Positions 56,793 to 64,000 of a DNA stretch of 64,000 nucleotides are shown in pieces; the stretch's first letter is position 1; the number at the start of each line of letters is the position of its first letter. The notes beneath the pieces were generated by a model that saw only the letters and a program-made list of their open reading frames with translations, was not told the origin of the DNA and did no database searches. Location of the stretch: assembly GCF_029543155.1 (NCBI RefSeq), contig NZ_JARQXA010000002.1:496001-560000 (forward strand), written 5' to 3'. Source of the stretch: Sphingomonas sp. HITSZ_GF. GTDB taxonomy: Bacteria; Pseudomonadota; Alphaproteobacteria; Sphingomonadales; Sphingomonadaceae. A program made the position numbers and the translations under genes.

Positions 56793-59087
56793 ATGGCGGA
56801 CGAAGAAGCGCAGCCCACCCGGCTGCAGGTTGCCAATGCCCGGCCCGAGGATAGCGGCCGCGGCCTCGCGCATCTGCCGCGCGCGCTGATGGCGCGGCTC
56901 GGCATCACCGAAGGCGACGTGATCGAGATCGTCGGCAAGCGCACCACCCCGGCGCTCGCCGTGCTGCCCTATGCCGAGGACGAAGGGCTCGAGATCCTGC
57001 GCATCGACGGGCTCCAGCGCGCCAATGCCGGTGTCGGCTCGGGCGATTTCGTCGAGATCCGCAAGGGCCAGTCCAAGCCGGCGACGCGCGTGGTGTTCGC
57101 CCCCGCGCAGCAGAACCTCCGCCTCCAGGGCAGCGGCGAGGCGCTGAAGCGCGTCTTCTTCCAGCGCCCGCTGGCGCAGGGCGACGTCGTCGCCACTGCC
57201 GGCCAGCAGCGCGCGGACATTCCGCCCCAGGTCGCCCAGTTCCTCCGCGCCCCGGCCTATGCGCTGCAGGAAATCCGCCTCACCGTCGTCGCCGCCAGCC
57301 CCAAGGGCATCGTCCATATCGACGAGAATACCGAGGTCGAGCTGCGCCCCGAATATGAAGAGGCATCGGGCGACGGCCGCCGGGCGGACGTCACCTATGA
57401 CGATATCGGCGGCATGGCCGGCACGATCGACCAGCTGCGCGAGATGGTCGAGCTGCCTTTGCGCTATCCCGAGCTGTTCCAGCGCCTCGGCGTCGATCCG
57501 CCCAAGGGCGTGCTGCTCCATGGCCCGCCCGGCACCGGCAAGACGCGGCTCGCCCGCGCCGTCGCCAATGAATCGGACGCGCAGTTCTTCCTGATCAACG
57601 GGCCCGAGATCATGGGCTCGGCCTATGGCGAGTCGGAAGGCCGCCTGCGCCAGATATTCGAGGAAGCGGCCAAGGCGGCGCCATCGATCGTCTTCATCGA
57701 CGAGATCGATTCGATCGCGCCCAAGCGTGGCCAGGTCTCGGGCGAGGCGGAGAAGCGTCTCGTCGCGCAGCTGCTCACGCTGATGGACGGGCTGGAGGCG
57801 CGCGCCAACATCGTCGTCATCGCCGCGACCAATCGGCCCGATGCGATCGACGAGGCGCTGCGTCGCCCCGGCCGCTTCGACCGCGAGATCATCGTCGGCG
57901 TGCCTGACGAGCGCGGCAGGCGCGAGATCCTCGGCATCCACACCCGCGGCATGCCGCTCGGCGACAAGGTCGATCTCGGCGAGCTGGCGCGCACCACCTA
58001 TGGCTTTGTCGGCGCCGACTTGTCCGCGCTCGCCCGCGAGGCGGCGATCGAGGCGGTGCGCCGGATCATGCCGAAGCTCGATCTCGAGAAGGGCACGATC
58101 CCGCCCGAGGTGCTCGATACGCTGGCGGTCACCCGCGAGGATTTCCTCGAGGCATTGAAGCGTGTCCAGCCTTCGGCGATGCGCGAAGTCATGGTCGAGG
58201 CGCCGCGCGTCCGCTGGGAAGATGTCGGCGGGCTCGACGATGCCCAGATGCGCCTCAAGGAAGGCGTCGAGCTGCCCCTGAAGGACCCCGACGCGTTCCG
58301 CCGCCTCGGCATCCGCCCGGCCAAGGGCTTCCTGCTCTATGGCCCGCCCGGCACCGGCAAGACGCTGCTTGCGAAAGCGGTGGCACGCGAGGCGGAGGCG
58401 AACTTCATCGCCACCAAGTCGAGCGACCTGCTCAGCAAATGGTATGGCGAGAGCGAGCAGCAGATCGCCCGGCTGTTCGCCCGCGCGCGTCAGGTCGCGC
58501 CCTGCGTAATCTTCATCGACGAGCTGGACAGCCTCGTGCCCGCCCGTGGCGGCGGCCTGGGCGAGCCCCAGGCGACCGAGCGCGTGGTCAACACGATCCT
58601 GTCGGAGATGGACGGGCTCGAGGAGCTGCAGTCGGTGGTGGTGATCGGCGCGACCAATCGGCCCAACTTGATCGATCCGGCGCTGCTGCGTCCGGGCCGG
58701 TTCGACGAGCTGATCTATGTCGGCGTGCCCGATGCGCCGGGGCGCGAGCGCATCCTGCGGATCCAGACCGCGAAGATGCCGCTTGCGGCCGATGTTGATC
58801 TCGCCTCGATCGCCGAGCAGACGCCGCGCTATACCGGCGCCGATCTCGAGGATGTCGTCCGCCGTGCCGGCCTGATCGCGCTGCGCCAGTCGCTCCAGAC
58901 CAAGGAAGTGACCCAGGCGCATTTCGAGGAGGCGCTCGCCGATTCGCGCGCCACGGTCACGCCCGAGATGGAGGACGAATATCAGGCGATGTCGGGCCGG
59001 CTCAAGCAGCAGGCCTCGGCGATCCAGCCGATCGGCTTCATCGCCCCGGGCATGCTGCGCGGCCACGGGCCCAAGGGCGAGGACTGA
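56793..59087 (+). CDS. CDC48/VCP family AAA ATPase
   Basis: Bacterial homologue of archaeal and eukaryotic CDC48/p97, a hexameric unfoldase. The 764-residue protein has an N-domain (residues 1-190, [18 protein letters not shown] double-psi barrel-like), then two AAA modules with Walker A GPPGTGKT at about residues 244 and 517, Walker [15 protein letters not shown] and [14 protein letters not shown], and arginine fingers in RRPGRFDRE and LRPGRFDEL. Targets are unknown. It starts 29 bp downstream of GGGGAG context. Confidence 0.95.
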   Translation: MADEEAQPTRLQVANARPEDSGRGLAHLPRALMARLGITEGDVIEIVGKRTTPALAVLPYAEDEGLEILRIDGLQRANAGVGSGDFVEIRKGQSKPATRVVFAPAQQNLRLQGSGEALKRVFFQRPLAQGDVVATAGQQRADIPPQVAQFLRAPAYALQEIRLTVVAASPKGIVHIDENTEVELRPEYEEASGDGRRADVTYDDIGGMAGTIDQLREMVELPLRYPELFQRLGVDPPKGVLLHGPPGTGKTRLARAVANESDAQFFLINGPEIMGSAYGESEGRLRQIFEEAAKAAPSIVFIDEIDSIAPKRGQVSGEAEKRLVAQLLTLMDGLEARANIVVIAATNRPDAIDEALRRPGRFDREIIVGVPDERGRREILGIHTRGMPLGDKVDLGELARTTYGFVGADLSALAREAAIEAVRRIMPKLDLEKGTIPPEVLDTLAVTREDFLEALKRVQPSAMREVMVEAPRVRWEDVGGLDDAQMRLKEGVELPLKDPDAFRRLGIRPAKGFLLYGPPGTGKTLLAKAVAREAEANFIATKSSDLLSKWYGESEQQIARLFARARQVAPCVIFIDELDSLVPARGGGLGEPQATERVVNTILSEMDGLEELQSVVVIGATNRPNLIDPALLRPGRFDELIYVGVPDAPGRERILRIQTAKMPLAADVDLASIAEQTPRYTGADLEDVVRRAGLIALRQSLQTKEVTQAHFEEALADSRATVTPEMEDEYQAMSGRLKQQASAIQPIGFIAPGMLRGHGPKGED

Positions 59088-59091
59088 TTAG

Positions 59092-59222
59092 ATCCTCCCC
59101 CAGAGGGGGAGGGGGACCAGCGAAGCTGGTGGAGGGGGCTAGCCACAGGCGGCACCGCTTGTGGCGTTCCCTCTCCACCACCGCCTAACGGCGGCGGTCC
59201 CCCTCTCCCTCCGGGAGAGGAT
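59092..59222. repeat. GC-rich dispersed repeat overlapping the end of an MFS gene
   Basis: Outer arms are CCTCCCCCAGAGGGGGAGG-like and CCCTCTCCCTCCGGGAGAGG-like, with inner hairpins such as ACCAGCGAAGCTGGT. It occupies the gap after the CDC48 stop (59087) and also covers the last 38 bp of the convergent MFS gene. It resembles repeats common in sphingomonads. Confidence 0.85.
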
Positions 59223-60528
59223 TTGTAGATTTCCGCGTCGCCACCCAGGCATAGACCAGCAGGCACGCCAGCCACCCCGCCGCGGTCAGGTACGGCAGTG
59301 GCCGCCACAGCTCGTACAGCCCCACGCCCAGCGAAGGCCCGAGCACGAACGCCGCGCCGTTCACCGAGGTGACCTTGCCCGCCACCGATCCCTGCGATTC
59401 GGGTCCGACGCCGAGCGAGGCGCCGGCAGTGAAGCCCGGCCGGGCAAGGCCCATGCCCAGCGCAGTCAGCGCATAGCCGAGCGCGATCCCGTAGAGCGTC
59501 GTCGCCGTGCCCGTCGCGATGCAGCCCACCGCCCCCAGCGCCGCTCCCACCAGCACCAGCGCGCGCGGACGCAGGTCGAGCATCGGGATCAGCCCCCATT
59601 GCGCGAGCAGCGAGGCACCGGCGCCCAGCATCAGCACCAGCCCGGTCGGCTGCAGCGCCTCGACCGGCGGCACGTGCAACCGGTCGATGATCAGGAAGCC
59701 GATCGCCTGGCCGGTCATCGCCTGGGCATGGCCGATGATCAGCCCGGCGACGATCCAGGCGCGGATGCGCGGGTCGAAATAGCGGACATTCTCGCTGGCC
59801 TCGGCAGTGGCGGCGGTCACCGTCGCGCCGGTGCCCTGCCCGCCGATCGAGGGATAGGAAATCGCGGCGCCGTGCGCGTCGCCCTCGTCATGCGGCAGCC
59901 CGCGCGCCGCCGCGATCCAGATCACTATCCCCACCGCGCTGGCGGCAAAGGCCGGGCCGGCCAGCCCGATCATCGGTCCGCCCGGCCAGAGGTGCCCCAT
60001 CACCAGATAGGGCGCGATCGCCGGGCCCAGGATCGTGCCGAGCCCGAAGGCAGAGGCAAGCAATGTCAGCGCCTGGGTGCGCTCCGCGCGGCTGGTGCGC
60101 CCGGCGACGATCGCCTGCACCGCCGGCGGCGCCGCCGATCCGAAGGTGCCGTAGATCACTCGCCCGGCGACGAAGGCGATGAAGGTCGCGATCGGCCCCA
60201 GCAGCCCGTTGATTCCCATCGCCAGGCACAGCCCGCACAGCCCCAGCGACACCGTGAAGCCGGCCACGCCGAGCAATACCATCGCGCGCCGGCCGTGCCG
60301 GTCGGATCGATTGGCCCAGAAGGGCGCGGCGACCACCCAGAGCAGGGCGGATACCGAGAAGACCGCGGCGACGGCGCTGTCCGGCGCATGGAGCGAGCGG
60401 CCGAGTGCCGGCAGCACCGATTGCAGCGCGGTATTGCCTGCCGCGATCACGAGCATCACGGTGAAGAGCAGCGCAAAGGTCCGGTCGAACCGCCGGAACT
60501 TCACGGCCGCGGCCCGGTATGGCCGCAT
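59185..60528 (-). CDS. MFS transporter with repeat-encoded C-terminal tail
   Basis: A 447-residue major facilitator protein with about twelve segments: FALLFTVMLVIAAGNTALQS, the loop motif ANRSDRHGRRAMVLLG, and later ASLGVGPESQGSVAGKV. The substrate is unknown. Its last 12 residues, NPLPEGEGDRRR, come from the dispersed repeat, so the original stop was probably replaced when the element inserted. The start could be 60528 (MRPYRAAAVKF), a GTG at 60504, or further upstream. Confidence 0.85.
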   Translation of the reverse strand: MRPYRAAAVKFRRFDRTFALLFTVMLVIAAGNTALQSVLPALGRSLHAPDSAVAAVFSVSALLWVVAAPFWANRSDRHGRRAMVLLGVAGFTVSLGLCGLCLAMGINGLLGPIATFIAFVAGRVIYGTFGSAAPPAVQAIVAGRTSRAERTQALTLLASAFGLGTILGPAIAPYLVMGHLWPGGPMIGLAGPAFAASAVGIVIWIAAARGLPHDEGDAHGAAISYPSIGGQGTGATVTAATAEASENVRYFDPRIRAWIVAGLIIGHAQAMTGQAIGFLIIDRLHVPPVEALQPTGLVLMLGAGASLLAQWGLIPMLDLRPRALVLVGAALGAVGCIATGTATTLYGIALGYALTALGMGLARPGFTAGASLGVGPESQGSVAGKVTSVNGAAFVLGPSLGVGLYELWRPLPYLTAAGWLACLLVYAWVATRKSTNPLPEGEGDRRR

Positions 60529-60716
60529 CCGATATCGGCGACATGGCGCAGATGCCATCCGTGCCGGCGCCTGCCTCCGGCCTTGTGCGTCTCGGCGCGC
60601 TCGCAAATGCACATGACGGCGGTTTGCCCGCTCCGATCCTCTGCCATGGCTCACCCGATTAGGCGGTTTGTGCATTCAGGCAAACCCCGCCACGAAGCCG
60701 GGGCCACCGTATCCCC

Positions 60717-60804
60717 CGTCACCCTGAACTTGTTTCAGGGTCCAACTTTCCACGAACGATAGCCCTCGCGGCGCCTTGGACGCTGAAACAAGTTCGGCAT
60801 GACG
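60717..60804. repeat. inverted repeat (CTGAACTTGTTTCAGG type)
   Basis: Arms at 60717-60744 and 60777-60804 are reverse complements with about four mismatches. They lie in the 334-bp gap 60529-60862 between divergent MFS and TauE/SafE genes. Apart from this element and a short repeat-like GGGGTTTGCC segment near 60680, I see nothing else in the gap beyond space for two promoters. Confidence 0.8.
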
Positions 60805-60862
60805 CGGAAGAAGGAAGTGCCCCACTTTCACTTGTCGGCATTTGTCCTTAGCGCCAGCCGTC

Positions 60863-61612
60863 ATGATCACCGATTGGCATTTCTACGCGCTCGCCGTGCC
60901 CGCGGTGATCCTGCTGGGGCTCAGCAAGGGCGGGTTTGCCGGCATGGGCGCGCTCTCGCTCCCGCTGCTTGCCTTCGCGATCGATCCGGTGCGCGCCGCC
61001 GCGATCACCCTGCCGATCCTGATCGCGCAGGACGTGGTCGGCGTCTGGGCGTTCCGCCGCACTGTCGACTGGCGGCTATTGGGCTGGATGCTGCCTGGCT
61101 CGGTGCTCGGCATCGCGCTCGGTTACTGGTTCGCCGCCAGCGTCTCCTCGGCGGCGGTGATGGCGATGGTCGGCGGCATCTCGATCCTGTTCGGCGCCTA
61201 TCGGCTCTGGGCCGCGCGCCATGCGGCCCCGAAGGATACGGCAAGCTGGCCCGACTGGATCGGCTCGCTGTTCGGCGTCGCCTCGGGCTTTACCAGCCAG
61301 ATCGCCCATGCCGGCCAGCCGCCCTTCCAGCTCTGGGTGCTGCCGCGGAGCCTGCCGCGCGACCTGCTCGTCGGCACCACCGCGTTGTTCTTCGCCGCGA
61401 CCAACTGGATCAAGGTGCCCGCCTACCTCGCACTCGGCCAGTTCACGCCGGCCAACGTCATGACGTCGGCCGCGCTGCTGCCGCTGGCGCTCGTCTCCAC
61501 CGTCGCCGGGGTCTGGCTGGTGCGCCGGGTCGATGCGGCGCGCTTCTACACCGCCATCTATGTGCTGATGATCCTGGTAGGCGTCGCCCTCGTCGCCGAG
61601 GCGTTTCGCTAA
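60863..61612 (+). CDS. sulfite exporter TauE/SafE family protein
   Basis: A 249-residue integral membrane protein with about eight hydrophobic segments. It starts MITDWHFYALAVPAVILLGL, has the family motif GLSKGGFAGMGALSLPLLAF and later GFTSQIAHAGQPPFQLWVLP, both typical of TauE/SafE proteins that move sulfur-containing organic acids. The substrate is uncertain. ATG at 60863 is preferred over TTG at 60842. It ends in front of a hairpin and converges on prs. Confidence 0.9.
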   Translation: MITDWHFYALAVPAVILLGLSKGGFAGMGALSLPLLAFAIDPVRAAAITLPILIAQDVVGVWAFRRTVDWRLLGWMLPGSVLGIALGYWFAASVSSAAVMAMVGGISILFGAYRLWAARHAAPKDTASWPDWIGSLFGVASGFTSQIAHAGQPPFQLWVLPRSLPRDLLVGTTALFFAATNWIKVPAYLALGQFTPANVMTSAALLPLALVSTVAGVWLVRRVDAARFYTAIYVLMILVGVALVAEAFR

Positions 61613-61633
61613 GCCATTGAAATCATTGAAGTT

Positions 61634-61659
61634 GCCAAGGCGTGAAAACGCGCCTTGGC
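61634..61659. terminator. hairpin between convergent tauE-like and prs genes
   Basis: GCCAAGGCG and CGCCTTGGC form a perfect 9-bp stem with an 8-nt loop, 22 bp after one stop and 22 bp before the other. It lacks a T-tract, so a bidirectional stem-loop is the best reading. Confidence 0.6.
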
Positions 61660-61681
61660 GTGTACTTCGTGTACTTTGGGA

Positions 61682-62617
61682 TCAGTCGAACAGGCTGGAG
61701 ACCGAGCTCTCGTCGGCGATCCGCTTGATTGCTTCGGCGAGCAGCGGCGCGATCGTCAGGTGGCGGATCTTGCTGCTCTCGGCGATCACGGCGTGGTTGC
61801 CGATCGAATCGGTGATGACCAGCTCGCGCAGCGCCGAGCCGTCGACCCGGGCGACGGCGCCGCCCGAAAGCACGCCGTGGGTACAATAAGCGACCACGTC
61901 CTCGGCGCCGGCGGCCTTCAGCGCAGCGGCGGCGTTGCACAGGGTGCCGGCCGAATCGACGATGTCGTCGATCAGGATGCAGAAGCGCCCTTCGACATTG
62001 CCGATGATGTTCATCACTTCCGATTCGCCGGCGCGCTCACGGCGCTTGTCGACGATGGCGAGCGGGGCGTTGTCGAGCCGCTTGGCCAGCGCACGGGCGC
62101 GGACCACGCCGCCGACGTCGGGCGAGACGACCATCCACTGCTTGCCGGGGAAGCGGCTCTGGATATCGGCCGACATCACCGGCGCGCCGAACAGATTGTC
62201 GGTCGGGATGTCGAAGAAGCCCTGGATCTGCCCGGCATGCAGGTCGACCGAGAGGACGCGGTCGGCGCCGGCGGTGGTCACCAGGTTGGCGACCAGCTTG
62301 GCGGAGATCGGCGTGCGCGGGCCGGGCTTCCGGTCCTGGCGGGCATAGCCGAAATAGGGGAGCACTGCGGTGATGCGCTTGGCCGATGCGCGCTTCAGCG
62401 CATCGATCATGATCAGCATCTCCATCAGGTTGTCGTTCGCCGGGAACGAGGTCGACTGCATCACGAACACGTCCTCGCCGCGGACATTCTCGAGGATCTC
62501 GACGAAGATCTCCTCGTCGGCGAAGCGGCGGACATTCGCCTGGGTCAGCGGAATCTCGAGATACTCCGCGATCGCCTTGGCGAGCGGCGCGTTCGAATTG
62601 CCGGCCAACAACTTCAT
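61682..62617 (-). CDS. prs: ribose-phosphate pyrophosphokinase
   Basis: Makes PRPP from ribose 5-phosphate and ATP for nucleotide and amino acid synthesis. The 311-residue protein has [20 protein letters not shown] at the N-terminus, the [18 protein letters not shown] segment, the signature [18 protein letters not shown], and the PRPP loop [14 protein letters not shown]. Length and motifs are standard. The start at 62617 faces gltX divergently. Confidence 0.97.
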   Translation of the reverse strand: MKLLAGNSNAPLAKAIAEYLEIPLTQANVRRFADEEIFVEILENVRGEDVFVMQSTSFPANDNLMEMLIMIDALKRASAKRITAVLPYFGYARQDRKPGPRTPISAKLVANLVTTAGADRVLSVDLHAGQIQGFFDIPTDNLFGAPVMSADIQSRFPGKQWMVVSPDVGGVVRARALAKRLDNAPLAIVDKRRERAGESEVMNIIGNVEGRFCILIDDIVDSAGTLCNAAAALKAAGAEDVVAYCTHGVLSGGAVARVDGSALRELVITDSIGNHAVIAESSKIRHLTIAPLLAEAIKRIADESSVSSLFD

Positions 62618-62747
62618 CGAAAATCTCCCGCGTGTCCCTCGACGCCCCCTTTGTCAGCCGATCCCCGGCGGGGCAAGACGCGGAAATGGCTTATACACGG
62701 CAAATGCGCCGGTGGCGCGGGCTCGGTGGCACGGCTAAAGGCTCCGG

Positions 62748-64000
62748 ATGACCGTCATCACCCGCTTCGCGCCGAGCCCCACCGGCAATCTGCACGTCGG
62801 AAATCTCCGCGCTGCGCTCCACAACTGGATGTTCGCGAAGAAGCAGGGCGGCCGCTTCCTGCTGCGCATCGACGATACCGATGGCGAGCGGTCACAGGCG
62901 CATTTCGTCGAGGCGATCCGCGCCGATCTCGCCTGGCTGGGGCTGAACCCCGATGGCGAGGCGCGTCAGTCCGCACGCTTCGATCTCTACGAGGCGCGCT
63001 TCGCCGAATTGAAGGCGGCCGGCCGGGTCTATCCTGCCTATGAGACCGCGCAGGAGCTCGAGCTCAAGCGCAAGGTGCTGCTCGGCCGCGGCCTGCCCCC
63101 GGTCTATGACCGCGCCGCGCTGGCGCTCACCGAGGAAGATCGCTCCGGGCTTGAGGCCGAGGGCGTCCGCCCGCACTGGCGCTTCAAGCTCGATCATGGC
63201 GCCGCGATCGAATGGGACGATCTGGTCCGCGGGCCGCAGCGCTTCGATCCGAAGACGATGTCGGACCCCGTCGTCCGCCGGGCCGACGGCAGCTGGCTCT
63301 ATCTGCTCCCCTCGGTGATCGACGATGTCGACATGGGCATCAGCCATGTCGTGCGCGGCGAGGATCATGTCTCCAACACCGCGGCGCAGCTCCAGATGTT
63401 CGCCGCGCTCGGTGCAGCAGCGCCGCGCTTTGCCCATGAGGCGCTGCTCACCGGCGCCGAGGGCAAGCTCTCCAAGCGCCTTGGCTCGCTGGGCATCGCC
63501 CATTTCCGCGAGGCGGGGATCGAGCCCCAGGCGCTGATCGCGCTGCTCGCCCGCCTCGGCACCAGCGATCCCGTCGAGCCCTTTGCCGATCCCGCCCCGC
63601 TGATCGCGAGCTTCGACTTTGCCCGTTTCGGCCGTGCCCCGGCGCGCTTCGACGAAGAGGAGCTGGCGCAGCTCAACGCCCGCATCGTCCACCAGCTCGA
63701 CTATGAAGCGGTGCAGGACCGGCTGCCCGCCGCAATGGGCGCGGTCGGCTGGAACGCGATCCGCCCCAATCTCGCCACCGTCGCCGAAGCGGCCGACTGG
63801 TGGCAGGTGGTCGAGGGCCCGGTGGCCGCGACGGTCGCGGACGAAGACCGCGACTTCCTCGCCCAGGCCGCCGCCATCGCCGAAACGCTCGACTGGTCCG
63901 ATCCCTGGCCGGCGCTCACCGGCGCGCTCAAGCAAGCCACCGGCCGCAAGGGCCGCGCGCTCTTCCTCCCGCTGCGACTCGCCCTCACCGGGCGCGAGCA
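62748..64000 (+). CDS. gltX: glutamyl-tRNA synthetase, N-terminal part (3' end outside window)
   Basis: Charges tRNA-Glu (or tRNA-Gln, as alphaproteobacteria often have two copies). The frame runs from ATG 62748 to the window end, 417 complete codons, with no stop. It shows the HIGH-type motif RFAPSPTGNLHVGNLR, LLRIDDTDGERS, VVRGEDHVSNTAAQ and the KMSKS-type KLSKRLGSLGI near base 63470. Neighbours do not tell which paralogue this is. Confidence 0.95.
   Translation, partial: MTVITRFAPSPTGNLHVGNLRAALHNWMFAKKQGGRFLLRIDDTDGERSQAHFVEAIRADLAWLGLNPDGEARQSARFDLYEARFAELKAAGRVYPAYETAQELELKRKVLLGRGLPPVYDRAALALTEEDRSGLEAEGVRPHWRFKLDHGAAIEWDDLVRGPQRFDPKTMSDPVVRRADGSWLYLLPSVIDDVDMGISHVVRGEDHVSNTAAQLQMFAALGAAAPRFAHEALLTGAEGKLSKRLGSLGIAHFREAGIEPQALIALLARLGTSDPVEPFADPAPLIASFDFARFGRAPARFDEEELAQLNARIVHQLDYEAVQDRLPAAMGAVGWNAIRPNLATVAEAADWWQVVEGPVAATVADEDRDFLAQAAAIAETLDWSDPWPALTGALKQATGRKGRALFLPLRLALTGRE

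Noticed and set aside
56685..59066. Long open frame on the minus strand opposite the CDC48 gene
   Set aside because: Composition is arginine, aspartate and glycine-rich with no motif; the plus strand encodes clear AAA domains. Typical antisense artefact of high GC.

Overview
The window is a high-GC chromosomal segment from an alphaproteobacterium of the order Sphingomonadales, most likely Sphingomonas or a close relative. This is inferred from gene content and order, not from a database search. The pointers are a beta-carotene hydroxylase (CrtZ), a class I lysyl-tRNA synthetase, a bacterial CDC48-type AAA ATPase, DUF1489, DUF1491 and MmcB family proteins, an SOS box of the alphaproteobacterial GTTC-N7-GTTC type, GANTC (CcrM) sites, and the dispersed GC-rich inverted repeats usual in sphingomonad intergenic regions. 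I saw no rRNA, tRNA, CRISPR array, transposase or prophage.

The centre of interest is the first 20 kb, which looks like the origin-proximal core of the chromosome. From left to right: the 3' part of leuS with lptE and holA; a leftward operon of mnmG, rsmG, parA, parB and a tiny membrane protein gene; mnmE with a DUF6489 gene; three strong parS sites at 5405, 5911 and 7839; then rho, hemJ and hemE. Between hemE and the divergent PPSR kinase gene lies a 305-bp non-coding gap (14516-14820) with an AT-rich stretch, DnaA boxes and six GANTC sites. I call it oriC. To its right are the PPSR gene, maf, aroE, coaE and dnaQ, the order known beside the Caulobacter origin, followed by hpf, ptsN and small housekeeping genes. 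Genes from 3.5 to 14.5 kb mostly run left and genes from 14.8 to 24 kb mostly run right, as expected around an origin.

From 20 to 31 kb: a cell-wall hydrolase, an SOS-regulated mmcB with a LexA box, ankyrin and SCO1 proteins, a metallopeptidase, one low-GC orphan membrane gene, a class A penicillin-binding protein, msrB, crtZ, sucC without an adjacent sucD, and etfBA. From 31 to 45 kb: three transporters (two MFS proteins and NhaA), a DUF6624-like secreted protein, a DUF389 membrane protein, lysK, a PH-domain protein, an AraC/GyrI regulator, a DinG/XPD-like helicase and SixA.

From 45 to 64 kb: the leftward rpmF-plsX-fabH-ihfA-merR group (ribosome, lipid and nucleoid functions), MAPEG and metallo-beta-lactamase-fold enzymes, a pabB-pabC fusion, an aminotransferase, an apparently exported MsrA, DUF1489, mgtE, a cyclophilin, a LysR regulator, the CDC48 ATPase preceded by an orphan intrinsic terminator, an MFS transporter whose C-terminal tail is encoded by a repeat, a TauE/SafE exporter, prs, and the 5' part of gltX, cut by the window edge.
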